A stretch of 64,000 bases of DNA from Dipteris shenzhenensis (lineage: Eukaryota; Polypodiophyta; Polypodiopsida; Gleicheniales). Made by a program: the position numbers and the translations under genes. Shown in pieces: positions 11,299-22,193 of this stretch (positions are counted from its first letter, which is position 1; every line of letters starts with the position of its first letter). The notes under the pieces were generated by a model. The model searched no databases. It was not told the origin of the DNA and saw only the letters and a list, made by a program, of their open reading frames with translations. The DNA lies in the NCBI GenBank assembly GCA_047967505.1, contig CM106539.1. One strand, written 5' to 3'.

Positions 11299-11805
11299 TG
11301 GTATTAGAGCCTGGTTCGTGGTAAGGAGCTCAAGAAAGGAAACCAAGTTCGCGGTGTCCTGGTAAGAGGACCAGTGTTGCTTTCCGTTTTTCAAGTTTGG
11401 GAGCAAATCTCTATAGGTAGCACAGCCGTAAAGTGCAAGACTGCATTGTCTCAGATTGAGACACCCTTCGCGGTGTGGCGAGAGTGCAATATATGCTGCA
11501 GGGGCCCATTTTGGATGCCAACTGTTTTGGAGGCGGAAGTTCTCCGCAAGCACTGAGCAAAAGGCCCTGTTTTTCCTATGTGACCATTGCTTTGTAGGTC
11601 GATGAAAAGTTGCCCCATAAATTGCATCGTATGCCTATGCACAGAGATATTGGGAGTTACATAATCATCCTTATTTCCTGTTGATGAAAAATCATCACTA
11701 GGAAGTGATTGTGTGGTCAAATACCACTTTCGTCAGTTTTGCAGATTTGCCCTTGTGAGGTAGAAGCTGTGTTTTTTGCAATGATATATTTTGTAGTGTT
11801 CTGTA
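11299..11805 (+). other. Untranslated leader of element A
   Basis: From the PBS to the gag ATG at 11806. It is closely similar to the leaders of B and C. It contains a conserved CTG|GTAAGAGG donor-like site (GT at 11362) and an acceptor-like TTTTGTAG ending at 11796 shortly before the ATG, so a leader intron is possible. Confidence 0.6.
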
Positions 11806-13797
11806 ATGGCGTCTGATTCTCTTTCACAGATTATCATTGAAAAGTTTGACAAGAATAACTTCCAAGCATGGAAGTTTAGAATGATGAATTTCCTTATGGG
11901 AAAAGGCTATTGGGAGTTCATTACAGGAAATGAAGAAGAACCAGTTCTTCCTAATGTTCTCAATCAATAGGAACTACAGGCATTTAAAGGATGGCATGAG
12001 AGAGCTAGAAAAGTTATGTACTAGCTATCTATTAGTATTTCAGATTCTATGATTATGCATATTTAGGATGCAAGTACGCCAAAGGAGGCATGGGATACTT
12101 TGGCAAAAATGTATAGCACAAATATGCAAGCCGAGAAAATGCAGCTCTGCACAATGTGCAGAGAGAAAATATGAGCATCAACGACTACCACATGAAGGTG
12201 AAGAAAATTGCAGATGCACTTGCTTCCATTGGGTCACCAGTGGAAGATGATGATTTAGTTTCTTTGACCTTGAATGGTCTAGGAAAGGATTATGCACAGT
12301 TTCAGACATCCATTGCCGTCCGTGAAAAATTTCCTGATTTTGAGGAGTTGTTTGCTCTTCTAATTTCTGAAGAGCAGAGAAATGATGGTGCATCTTCTTC
12401 AGGAGGAACTTCAAAAGAAACTGTCTTCTACTCAGATGCTTGAAGAGGTAGAGGCAGAGGTAGAGCAGGCCGATCTGGAGGCCATGGTAGAAAACAAAAT
12501 ATGCAGGAAACACAAGAAAACCAGTCCTATGGAGGAGGACGTGGTAACTCTCGAGGCAGGGGGAGCCAAAGAGGTCGTGGTGGATGGTAGAGAGGCCAAA
12601 ATTCAAACAGCAATGCTGAATGCTACTACTGTGGTAAAATGGGTCATATGGCTAAAGACTGCTATAAAAAGCAGAATGACATCATGAATGGAAAATTGCA
12701 GCAAGGGAATTATGCATCTTCTAGTAGATAGGGTGATGACAGAAATGAGCATCTGTTTATGGTGTAGCACATGATCAATTCTGTGACAAGTGCAGAAGAA
12801 GGCAATGATGTGTAGTATGTTGACTTAGGTCCATCAAACCACATGACAGGTCATGCAGAATGGATGCAGGATGCAAGGAGAATGGAAAGACTAGGATTTC
12901 TGGAGATTGGTAATGATACTGCACATCCTATTGTGCAGATTGGTAAAATTCCTTTGTCTATGCAGGATGGGAAAAAGAAATACTTGTTTGATGTATTTCA
13001 TATCCCGAATATCACCAAGAACTGGTTTCTATTGGTTGAATGGTTGAGCAGGGCTTGCAAGTCAGATTTAATCCTCATGGATGCTTTGTTGAGGTTATGA
13101 AAAATAACGGTCACTTGATAGCAAAAGGAAAGAAGAAGGGCAAGATGTTTACATTGGATGTGGACATGCCTAAATTGAGTGCAGCAATGTTTGCACATGG
13201 GACCGGTGTTGTTGCAGATATTGATATCTGGCATAAACCCATTGCTCATGTTAATGTACAGTGACTTAAATCAATGCAGGCCCAAAATGTTGTTGCAGGA
13301 TTGCCTAAATTCAAGGTTATAGAAATGCATAAGGTATGTGAAGCCTGTCAATTTGGAAAACAGGTAAGGAAACCATTTCCTAGACATGTTTAAGAGAGTA
13401 AGAAGCCATTGGAATTAATCCACTCTGATGTGTGGACTACTAAAGATGCATCTATTGGAGGCTGTCATTATTTTGTCACTTTTATTGATGACTACAGCAG
13501 AAAAGTTTGGATGTATTTTATGAAAAAGAAAAGTGAAGTGTTTGGGCATTTCAAAGCTTTTGAAGCTATGGTTGAAAAAGAAACGAGCCTACAAATAAAA
13601 TGCCTAAGGTCAGATGGAGGGGGAGAGTACCTCTCAAATGAGTTTGCAGGGTTCCTACAGGAGCATGGCATAAAGCAGCAATATTCATGCAGTCATACCC
13701 CACAGCAAAATGGACTTGCAGAAAGGAAAAACAGGCATATTGGAGAGGTATCTCGGGCCATGCTAAATGAAAAAGACCTACCAGATTATTATTGCAC

Positions 13798-14816
13798 GGA
13801 TGCATCAATTTTACGACCAAAAACCTATGAGCAGGTTTATCCGAGCGTGTTTTTCAAGAGATTTTTAAAAATGTTTTTCTTTAGGAAACATGGTTTTAAC
13901 ACTTTTATTTTCACTAGAACTAGATCCCTTTATCATAAAAATATACAGACTAGTCACTCATTCATTTTTACACAACATAATTTTCTTATTTAGAGACATC
14001 CCTTTGTACCCCTGTTATTACCTTAAAAAAGTGTTGATTCCTTTAAGAAACATTCCTCATAATCACTCTCAATGTAATAATACTATGCATATATAATTAC
14101 TTACTAACACATTTATATCATATGGCAATATCTTTTTAGTGTTTTTATAGCATATTTATGGACAAGTTTCTAAAGAAGTTTAAATTACTATAAATAAGTA
14201 TTAACTTGGGCTTATATATCACTCTCATAAAATACATGTAATATTTAATACTATATATGAAAGATTTTCCAAAATATAACTCCATAGATGTGCTCAAATG
14301 GGGTGTTCCGATCAATTTGAGTGGTTGAATGACTATATTTGGACATTGGATATGAAAGTTATGTCACTTTTAAAAGTGTTGTCCAAGGTAGTTTCGCCAG
14401 CGAAACTACCTTGGGAGACTTGCTTCAAAGGGGTTTCGCTGGCGAAACTACCTGGATGGCTTGCTTCAATGAGTTTTCTTTGAAGAAACTCTTTCATGAA
14501 GATAGGTTGAGAGAGGGTTTTCAATGTCACCCCCTATTAAGTAAAAGTTGTAAGAAGGATCATAAGGGAATTTTCATAGAGAAGTCTACTCTACATGTGG
14601 GTTTCTTCAAAAGCCATCCCATTATGCTCTCACCATTCCTACAGATTCACCTAAAGATTTTTGTATAAAATAGGCATTGCTATAATACTTTGCATATTTC
14701 TAAGTGAAACTATGTTTTCTTCTGATCGATTTTTGCCATATTTATGCATAGTTGGAAGCTTTTTTTTTCCTTCGCTCGGACGCTCGGAAGATTTCGCTCA
14801 GAAAATGCTCGTCCCC
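13798..14816. mobile_element. 1019-bp nested insertion with 10-bp target duplication
   Basis: Foreign AT-rich sequence interrupts the integrase reading frame and is flanked by the perfect direct repeat ATTATTGCAC (13788-13797 and 14817-14826). The ends begin GGATGCATCA and finish GCTCGTCCCC. Their inverted-repeat match is weak, but TCCGAGCGT occurs about 43 bases in from the left end and again, inverted, about 30 bases from the right. A 9-11 bp duplication fits Mutator-like elements. No transposase is encoded, so it would be non-autonomous. No poly-A tail is present at either border, which argues against a SINE or LINE. Confidence 0.75.
14383..14414. repeat. Perfect 15-bp inverted repeat (hairpin) in the nested insertion
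   Basis: CCAAGGTAGTTTCGC at 14383-14397 and its exact reverse complement at 14400-14414 are separated by only CA. A second, inverted copy of the core (GTTTCGCTGGCGAAACTACC) follows at about 14432-14451. Confidence 0.9.
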
Positions 14817-15096
14817 ATTATTGCACTAAAGCAGTTGCTACATTAGTTTACATAATTTACAGGACTCCCACTGTAGCAATACATGGCATGATGCCAGAGA
14901 TGTATACTGGTAGGAAACCAGATATTTCTCATTTGAAAATTTTTGGTTGCATTGCCTATGTTCATGTGCCAGATGAGTTGAGGTCCAAGTTGGATCCAAA
15001 ATCTGAAATATTCACAAAGGCATTGAGCGTAGAGAAGCTGCACAAGTTCAGAGACTTGCTTGGTATGCAGGAATTGGGATTGAGCTCAAGGGGGAG

Positions 15097-15448
15097 TGTT
15101 GAGATATCGAACTCCACTTGTGATATGCCAGGGTGACCATTGTGCATTTATGTCACCGACTTGTTAGCTACAGATGCGGTTGGTACACCACCCATGAATA
15201 ATAGCTAAATGACAGCTATCCTTATGTACTCTAGTTTGTGGCTCAGTTAGTATGCCACCTTAGTTAGCTGAGTTTGGTTTGAGACCCACATATAGGGTTC
15301 TTCTATTTCTTTGTACTAGAGTTCTTTTGGCTTTCACAACTAAGAAGAGAAAAACTATTTTCAGCCTCCATCTTTGTGTGTATTCCCCCATTGTGTATGT
15401 GAGAAAGCCGCAAGTGAGACTCCTTCCTTCTCTCCCACTATCTTCACA
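15097..15448 (+). repeat. 3' LTR of element A
   Basis: 352 bp, colinear with 10947-11298, preceded by the polypurine tract AAGGGGGAG and followed by TSD copy TAGTA. Confidence 0.95.
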
Positions 15449-16297
15449 TAGTAAACATCTAAAAAACCAATTGAGCATGTCATGCAATGCATTGCTATGA
15501 GTGACACCACCACCATGCCTTGAGTTCTTGAAGTAGACTACCTTGGCTCTATAGTGTAACTTCTCCATGCCTTGTGTATTACAAATAGACAAAGGGCCCC
15601 AATTCTGTACAAACCATGGTCTGTGTGCATAGAGAATATGCTGCAAACATGATGAGCATCATTTTAGCAAAACAAAAAAATTTAATAAATCAGGTGCTAA
15701 ATATTACAATGGTGACAAGATTACCATGTAATGTGTAATGTGCGACTCCCCCCATGCTTTCACCATTAATTGCATAAACTCTTTCATAGCCATCCTGAAC
15801 CTTTCATAATACATCTCATTGATTTGGACCTAGCGAAGAAATTTTATCAATGCATCTACCCATGTCCATACTTTAGCTCTCAAAGTTGGTACTTGCGGAT
15901 GAGAAGCCTTATGGTCATGCATTCACACAATTCTTTTCAGTATTCCCAACCTAAGATGCTTTGAGACTTTGTCAAGATTGTGGTTGGATAAAAATCCCCT
16001 TGCCTTTGCTCCACCCATGGACACTTTCGCAAGAATATCTTGTGTTGCCCAAGACATATTCTTATTAGGTCCTTAAGTTTGAAATGAACTAAGTAAAGTG
16101 CAATGTTGTAATGGATTTCCTCTTACCATCTTGTCTCATGCCATATAATTTGGCCATTGCTTGTTGTAGTTTCTCAACATCTAAGTAGAAATTGTTGAAA
16201 GCATTCATCTCAAAGGTTTGCAAAACAGATTTCTTTTTACGGTTCCAAGTCATTGTGCCCCTTATACAATGGTGCCCTCCAAGCATTTCTCTTGCAT
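15449..16297 (-). pseudogene. Intron-containing gene relic interrupted by element A (main part)
   Basis: The minus strand gives a coherent protein text broken by a few stops and frameshifts: MQEKCLEGTIV from 16297, NAFNNFYLDVEKLQQAMAKL near 16150, LKDLIRICLGQHK and CPWVEQRQGDFYP (16000-16080), RMAMKEFMQLMVKAWGES (about 15745-15800), then HILYAHRPWFVQNWGPLS, NTQGMEKLHYRAK and NSRHGGG up to WFFR at the TSD. Between GESHITHYM and HILYAH lies a clean 84-bp GT...TTTGCAG intron (15641-15724). A second GT-AG gap of 38 bases (16089-16126) also restores the frame but is shorter than normal plant introns. The C-terminus continues at 10946-10813. GMEK-x-HY-x-AK and HGGG resemble transposon-encoded proteins I cannot assign; a KDZ-like transposase is one possibility. 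Confidence 0.5.
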
Positions 16298-16522
16298 GTT
16301 GGTTTGCTTATCGCCATGCACGTCCCACAGACCAAGGTGTGGCTAGGGGGGTGAAAGCATGCTACGGTGTCTAAAAAAGTACTCTTTTTGGCAAAGGTTG
16401 TAGCATAGATATAGTACTAAATTGTGTACTAAAAGGCAGTGATAGTTGGATTAGATTTCCACATATCGAGGAGTCCAAAATTTGCAATATGCAATCCACT
16501 CTCAATTAAGGATGATTTCCCC

Positions 16523-16776
16523 GCACATCGAGAAATCTGCGATCTACAATATATTCTCAATTGACTCTCTTCTCTCTCGTAGAATCACTTGCACATGTTT
16601 GAAACCATTGATAGTCGACTCTCTTCTCTCTCATGGAGTCCTATCTCTGTCCCTGCAATTATCTTATAGAGGTCCATTGCTCACATGTGAAACCATTGAC
16701 AGTCGACTCTCTTCTCTCTCATGGAGTCCTGTCTCTGTCCCTGCAATTATCTCTGCTCATCTTCACTAGAGGTCCA
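16523..16776. repeat. About 88-bp tandem duplication, pyrimidine-rich
   Basis: The unit containing GAAACCATTGAYAGTCGACT, CTCTTCTCTCTC and CCTGCAATTATCT occurs at about 16601-16688 and 16689-16776, with a partial earlier copy. Further CTCTCTC-rich sequence follows to 16870. Confidence 0.75.
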
Positions 16777-16933
16777 TTTCTCTCTCTCTCCTAGAGGTCC
16801 ATTGCTCTCTCTCTCCTTGGCTCTCTCCATTCTCTGTGCAAACTGGCTCTCCCCTTCTCTCTCATTGAAGCCCTCGCACTTTGGGCTGTATGTTCTCTGG
16901 CACAAAAACTAGTTATGTTTGAGTGATTCTATA

Positions 16934-16982
16934 GCTCTCTCTCTCTCTCTCTCTAGAGCTCTCTCTCTTTCTCTCTCTCTCT
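16934..16982. repeat. (CT)n microsatellite
   Basis: An almost pure CT dinucleotide run interrupted by AGAG and TT. Confidence 0.9.
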
Positions 16983-17091
16983 TAGGATGACTTTCTTGTA
17001 TAGTAAGATTGAGCATGCATGTTTTGACGTATTGTCTTCTTGTGTCGTTCATTAATTTATGATTTACCATTGAAATACGGTTGTGCACAGG

Positions 17092-17794
17092 ATGGAGAAC
17101 TCCACACTAGAAGTGCAACACAATGAAGGGAACTCGCTCAATGCACTGCCACAGCATTGCTCCGAAAAGAACATGAGACACTTGACATTAACACTTGTGT
17201 GACATTTCAAGCATACCACAAAGAACTTGGACTTGAAAAAAAAGGCTAATCTAAGGTTATAAAACATCTAGATATGCAAGAGGTTGTCGATGAGACAAGT
17301 TTTCAAAGCCAGTCCATGGCAATAGTGGATAATCTAAAGACATCATTGAGTCTTGTGAAAAGAGTAGAAAGTGTTGATAAGTTAGCTCTGTGAAGAGAGC
17401 ATCTCTCCACATGATTGCTAACACTTCAACATTTAAAAAATATAGTTATAGCAAAGTAGCTAAAGCCCTTGGAATTCGAGCACGGAATATGACAAAAATT
17501 CACGTGGACATAAAACAAGCTTCCTTCAAATGGGAAGATGGAGGTCAAAAGCATAGACAGGATTCCTTAAGTTGTAAGGTTGTTCAATGTGTTTTCCAGT
17601 ATTGGAAAGACAACAGTAGGGTTTCTCCAAACAAGAAGGATGTTTGCAGGCATAGGCTTGGCCCAATAAATTATGCAATACATCCCACCCATTTCTTGGA
17701 GCTCATAGAGGTGCATCTTCCTTCTTTCAATGAAGCCCAAGTTACACACTATTATTTGGTACTCTTTACAACTATTTGGTACTGTCAAGGATAA
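17092..17794 (+). pseudogene. Transposon-like protein relic with SPNKKDV motif
   Basis: After an acceptor-like TTGTGCACAG (about 17090) the plus strand reads a broken frame (two stops) with VTFQAYHKELGLEKKG and SMAIVDNLKTSLSLVKRVES. A frameshift near 17390 leads into a 134-codon open frame containing YSYSKVAKALGI, then CVFQYWKDNSRVSPNKKDV, CRHRLG and IHPTHFLELIEVHL. The (V/S)A+ALGI helix resembles a DNA-binding helix-turn-helix. The W-x3-(S/T)RVSPN-(K/R)-(K/R)-DV-x-R-(H/R)-(R/H)-(L/I/V)G block followed by H-x2-(H/Y)-(F/Y)L is, from memory, found in transposon proteins that also carry the HGKG core seen at 5755-6074. That pairing is inference. The C-terminal half is missing here. Confidence 0.45.
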
Positions 17795-19010
17795 TATTAG
17801 TATTGTTCAGATGTTAAAGCTAACATTTAACATTGTAACAGACTCTATATGAAGCGAATTTAGCACTAAACCATAGAATCACAATATTAAATACTACACC
17901 AGGGACTTAATACATTATAGTATAGACCATATTTTAGAAATCAGTCCTAGGAATAAAGATAATACAAAATAGTATTGTTTGCTCTTTCAAGTCAGTTATT
18001 ATGACTAAATAGAATACTCGTTATGACTAAATAGTACTATTTAGTATAAATTAGTAGTGTGTGATTGTTTGTATTAGAGAAGGACTTCAAGCATAATCAT
18101 TCTCTCCTTGCACTAACACTGCTACTAGTTCTATTTAGTGCTATCTAGTACTATCCCTTGCACTAACCCTACTACTAACTAGTACTATATAGTACTATTT
18201 AGATATTGTTCTCTTCCTTGCCTTAACTCTACTATTACTACTATTAGTTCTATTTAGTATTATTTTGTAGTATTTTAGCACTATTTCGTACTATGTAGCA
18301 CTTAGTAACATTTAGCACTGATTAAGTACTATTTAGGACTCAATAATTCTTAGCGCTTAGTAATATTAGCACTTAGTAAGTACTCTTCAATACTATCTAG
18401 CACTTAGTAATATTAGCACTTACTATTCAATAGTAATAGTACTATATAGCACCTAGTAATAGCACACTTATCATCTAGCACTTGCTATTTAGTAATAATA
18501 GTACTATAGATCAAGAATTTACTATTTAGTAATGTTAGCACTTGCTATCCCAGCACTTACTATTTAGTACTATCTAGCACTTACTGTTTAGTACTATCCA
18601 GCACTGGTAATATTAGCACTTACTAATATTACCACTTAATATTTAGTACTAATAGTACTATCTAGCACCTAGTAATAATAGCACTTACTAATAATAGCAC
18701 TTAATACTATATAGCACTTAGTAATATTAGCACTTACTAATAGTACTAAACTAGCAGTTAGTAATATTCGCACTTAGTACTATCCAGCATTTAGTAAAAT
18801 ATTTAGCACTTAGTACTATGTAAAAATATTTAGTACGATCTAGCATTTACTACTTAGTACTTACTATTTAGTACTATCTAAAATTTACAACAATACTTAG
18901 CACCTAGTACTAGTTAGCATTTAGTGCTATTTAGCACTTATTATTGATATTTGGCACTACTAGTAGCAGTTAAGACTTAGTAATTGAGTGATAGAACTTA
19001 GAAAAATAAT
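17795..19010. repeat. TAGTACTATTTAGCACTTAGTAATATT-type minisatellite
   Basis: About 1.2 kb built almost wholly from shuffled, degenerate versions of AGTACTATTTAGCACTTAG and TAATATTAGCACTTACTA. No single period dominates; words of about 10-20 bases recur in variable order. No coding potential was seen. Confidence 0.85.
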
Positions 19011-20089
19011 GATGGCACTCTAAGTTTTAAATAACTTATAGTTTTTTTGTTTGCTGTCTAGGTTTAAATAATATTGAGTGTTGATGATTGATTTTGTAGC
19101 AGGTAGAATTCTTCCTTGATTTCAAGGAGGAGCATCCTTCCATAGATATTGGTTTCTGTTCTTTTCAAAATCTGAAGCCCTATTTCATTAGAAAGCTGAA
19201 GGAAATGAATACTTGTTGTATTAACCATACAAGAATATACTTGTTCCAACTAGCAGTGAATTCCATGAGGTAGAATAGCACATTGTTCCATGGAGAAGCT
19301 TTACTATGATGGTTGCAAATCCTTTCCCTGCTATAACCATTTCTAGCTCAAAAGGTTTGCAAAACCAGAGAAGCCCCATGTGCATGGCCTCACAACATGT
19401 GCATACATTTCCTTTTTAGCTTTTCTTTTTAAACAAGCATATAACCTTTTTCCCAAACTAAAAGAAATGCTTAGCCTTAATCGTGGCTTAACTAAGATTT
19501 CATTCAAAAATTCCTTTTAAAATGTAAGTCATTGGGTAAATCTTTTGAGAACATAGGTATGGAAGTGTATATCGTTCGGAAAAACTTTCCCCTTGATATA
19601 CTTATAAATATAGCCTATGCTACCATTTCCAAGGCTTCAATCAGGTCTAAGTATCCTTAAACTTCATATACAAGTTTTTGATAAGCTAGAACTTGAAAAT
19701 TATAATTATATGGATGGGCCTTGATGACTTGTGCTGATCAATTTAAGTACTTGGAGGGCTAAATTTGGAGCTTGTATGCGAAAGTTATGTCAATTTTTGG
19801 GTGTATATATAAAATTTATAGTTGTAAATATTAGCCTAGCCAACTTGGGGAAGGCTCCAAATTTTCCCTTGAGCTAATATTCGCCCTATTTTTTTCCTTG
19901 TCCCCGTAGGTTCATCTTCCAATGAAGTTACTAAAGAATAACACAATAAAAACTTACTCACAAACAGTGTAGCACAAAAGAGTGTAATTTCATCGGAACA
20001 TTTGATAGCAATCAAATTATCTTCTTGCTAGCAGCACGAGTGGGTGCCAATGCATCCATGTTCACCATGTAAGTACCTTCTTTTCCTAT
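19011..20089. other. No gene recognised
   Basis: Anonymous AT-rich sequence. A 61-codon minus-strand frame at 19064-19249 has no recognisable motif. Confidence 0.5.
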
Positions 20090-20609
20090 CCTTCAATCCC
20101 AAAGGTTTCTTTCATCTTTTGCACTCGTTCTTCTACTTCTCTCGTTCCTTCTCTATGGCTTGTTGAACTTGATTGTATATAGATCTTTCCAAGCCTTTTT
20201 AGGTTTCAGTTAGCTTACAGAGTGACTTTTGTAATTTCTATCACTCCAAGTATGCTTTGGCCTTATCATGAATATCCTTGTTCTGCATGTGAAGCTCCTA
20301 TGTAGAGTTATGCATTGCAACAATGGTGCTATTTCCTAAATGTGCTAACTACTCTGCTTGGGCTCTACGCATCTCTCTTGCTTGCATAGCCATTTTTTGA
20401 GCATTGTTTAACCAATTGCAATAACCAAGCAACCCTGCATGTCCATTTCCAACAAACAAAACTAGCTCATGCATTATATGAAAAGGAGGGCTCTTTTGGC
20501 TGGCAGGATCTAAAGGATACAAGAATCCTTCTACCCAAAGGTCGAGATGCTTCTTTCCTTGCAAACAAAGACTGGGATCATGGAAGCTCCCCTCAATCCT
20601 AGTTTGCAT
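20090..20609 (-). pseudogene. Coding relic with coiled-coil tail, family unknown
   Basis: The minus strand carries one frame from about 20609 to about 20090 with roughly eight stops, most of which replace residues where Gln or Trp would fit (TAG, TAA and TGA explained by single transitions). Readable text includes KKHLDLWVEGFLYPLDPA, HELVLFVGNGHAGLLGYCNW, KMAMQAREMRRAQAE, then Gln/Glu/Lys-rich coiled-coil-like sequence (HMQNKDIHDKAKAYLE, NQVQQAIEKEREK). Just upstream in another frame is MAPFKDLSNKYQVHLDW (about 20628-20680), possibly the true N-terminus. No family was recognised. Length, internal consistency and the transition-type stops argue for a decayed real gene, perhaps transposon-borne. 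Confidence 0.45.
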
Positions 20610-20689
20610 GTGCTTGCATATTTAGCCTCCAATCTAAGTGAACTTGGTACTTGTTGGAGAGATCCTTGAATGGTGCCATGAGTAAAGGA

Positions 20690-21060
20690 GTGTAGAGAAG
20701 GAGAAGGTGTGGAGAAGCAGGCTCAAAGGAGTAGCATGCAGGAAAGGGGGAGGAGCAGCAGGCATGGATGAGCAGAGAAGGGGGGAGGACGAGAGAAGGT
20801 GTGGAGGTTGAGGAGGAGTAGGCATGGAGGAGGAGGGAGGAGCAAGAGGGAGGGGGGAGGAGGAGCAGGTGTGGAGGAGGGAGGGGGAGGGAGGAGGAGT
20901 AGGCATGGAGGAGGGAGGGAGGGGGAGGGGAGGAGGAGCAAGCATGGAGGAGGGAGGGAGGGAGGGAGAGGAGGGAGGGGAAGGAGGGAGTAAGGAGGGG
21001 GACGGGGAGGGAGGGAGGGGGAGGGGGAGGGAGGAAGGAGAGAGGGGGGAGGGAATTCAA
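20690..21060. repeat. Polypurine (GGA/GGGA)-rich tract
   Basis: The plus strand is almost pure purine, dominated by GGAGGAGGGAGGG words, with interspersed GGCATGGAGGAGG units. Open frames on both strands here (Pro/Ser-rich and Gly/Glu/Arg-rich) are composition artefacts. Runs of G could form quadruplexes. It ends at GAATTC followed by an AT-rich palindromic stretch (21051-21086, AAATTTGAATTTTGAATTTTG). Confidence 0.85.
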
Positions 21061-21334
21061 AATTTGAATTTTGAATTTTGAATTTGTTGGCTCCCACCTA
21101 GGAGTAAGAGTTGTGTAAGAGGTGGGGTCACTTGCAGGCTTAATGCACCTAGGTGAGGGGTGGTTATGACCTTTTGGGCCCTACCATGGCCCTTTCATTA
21201 GGACTAATCCATTTCTTAATCCATTCCTTATGAGGCCTTTTTGAGACCCCATTTCTCCCCTTATGCTTCTTACCCTCTTAAAATAGTTCCTCAACCCTTA
21301 ACCTCCAAGGTCTATGAGGGAGACAAGTTCCTCC

Positions 21335-21545
21335 ACCTTGTACTCTATTCTAAATTCTAGATTCCCCTTCCCAACCTTGAACCTCCTTGACTTTATTCTA
21401 AATCCTAGTTTCCCCTTCCCAACATTCAACCTCCACCCTGTACTCTATTCTAAATCCTAGATTCCCCTTCCCAACTTGGAACCTCCACCCTATACTCTAT
21501 TCTAAATCCTAGATTCCCCTTCCCAACCTTGAACCTCCTTCTAAT
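21335..21545. repeat. About 52-bp tandem repeat, four copies
   Basis: The unit TACTCTATTCTAAATCCTAG followed by ATTCCCCTTCCCAAC and a CTTGAACCTCCACCCT part recurs four times with small length changes. Confidence 0.8.
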
Positions 21546-21560
21546 GTTTGGAGCCTCCTT

Positions 21561-22193
21561 CTAGACCTTGAACTACTTCTTAGCCTAAAAACTCCAATGG
21601 AGGAAAAATACTTCATTAACCCAACCATGTTGATGATAGTTCCTTGAACACAGGCATACACAATGTTTGCTTCCCACACTTGAGACTATGTCTCTCACTA
21701 GAATACAACCTGTGGTCCTAATCTACACCTATAGCACAACAACAATGACACCAATATATCTATATGCTACAAAAGTACATGGAACCTTATACACCTTGCA
21801 CATCTTGAGAATGCCATGGAGAAGTGGCAATAATGGAATCTATCCTAAGCTTGTTACTATCTATAAACTAGAATCATGCTCCCCTAAAGGATCCAACTAT
21901 GGAGATGTCTTTGGGGCTTCTTTTAGGTTATCAATAGTTAATTGGTTTCTTTAGGAAAAGGAGCCTTCATGTTCCTAGAATCTATTTGTGTCTCAGCTAT
22001 ATTTGACAATTACTCTTTGAATGACATTGATTTCTAGGCAACTAGCCTAATCTTCAAAAAAGGACTACATACATGGGGGAAACTTTGGCTGAAGGAGAAA
22101 TTTAGATGAAAACCTTAGCCAAATATCAAGAGGCAATTCCAATTGATATAAAAGAAAGAAATCTAGTAATGGAAAGAATCACCTTGCGATTAG
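21561..22193. other. No gene recognised (left flank of element B)
   Basis: Anonymous sequence. A 95-codon plus-strand frame at 21667-21954 has no recognisable motif. The last five bases, ATTAG, are the target-site copy of element B. Confidence 0.5.

Larger units (their letters stand above)
11806..15136 (+). pseudogene. gag-pol relic of element A
   Basis: The frame starts at ATG 11806 and follows element C closely. It has an in-frame TAG at codon 55 (11968), then further stops, many of which replace Trp or Gln codons of C (for example TAG for Trp near 12022 and TAG for Gln near 12064). Gag, zinc knuckle, protease (DLG instead of DSG near 12824) and integrase up to DLPDYY are recognisable. The catalytic Glu (NGLAERKNR) survives. 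At 13798 a foreign insertion interrupts the frame and the integrase resumes at 14827. Shortly after LRSKLDPKS (about 15002) a deletion jumps directly to the C-terminal FTKALS, removing about 2 kb of RT and RNase H relative to C. The equivalent stop is TGA 15134-15136 inside the 3' LTR. Confidence 0.9.
10947..15448 (+). mobile_element. Ty1/copia element A, defective, with nested insertion
   Basis: Bounded by 352-bp LTRs (10947-11298 and 15097-15448) beginning TGTTGAG and ending TTCACA or GTCACA. It is flanked by a perfect 5-bp target duplication TAGTA (10942-10946 and 15449-15453). A PBS-like TGGTATTAGAGCC follows the 5' LTR and an AAGGGGGAG polypurine tract precedes the 3' LTR. LTRs differ at about 20 positions by eye (about 6%), the oldest of the three related copies. 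Internally, gag-pol is full of stops, most of RT and RNase H is deleted, and a 1.0 kb foreign insertion sits in the integrase region. It lies inside a minus-strand gene relic. Confidence 0.95.

Noticed and set aside
13798-14816. SINE or LINE origin of the nested insertion
   Set aside because: No poly-A or simple tail at either border. The T-run near 14759-14768 is about 50 bases inside the right end.
20599-21097. Pro/Ser/Leu-rich and Gly/Glu-rich open frames in the purine tract
   Set aside because: Composition artefact. The coding-like signal in this area ends at the relic upstream (20090-20680).
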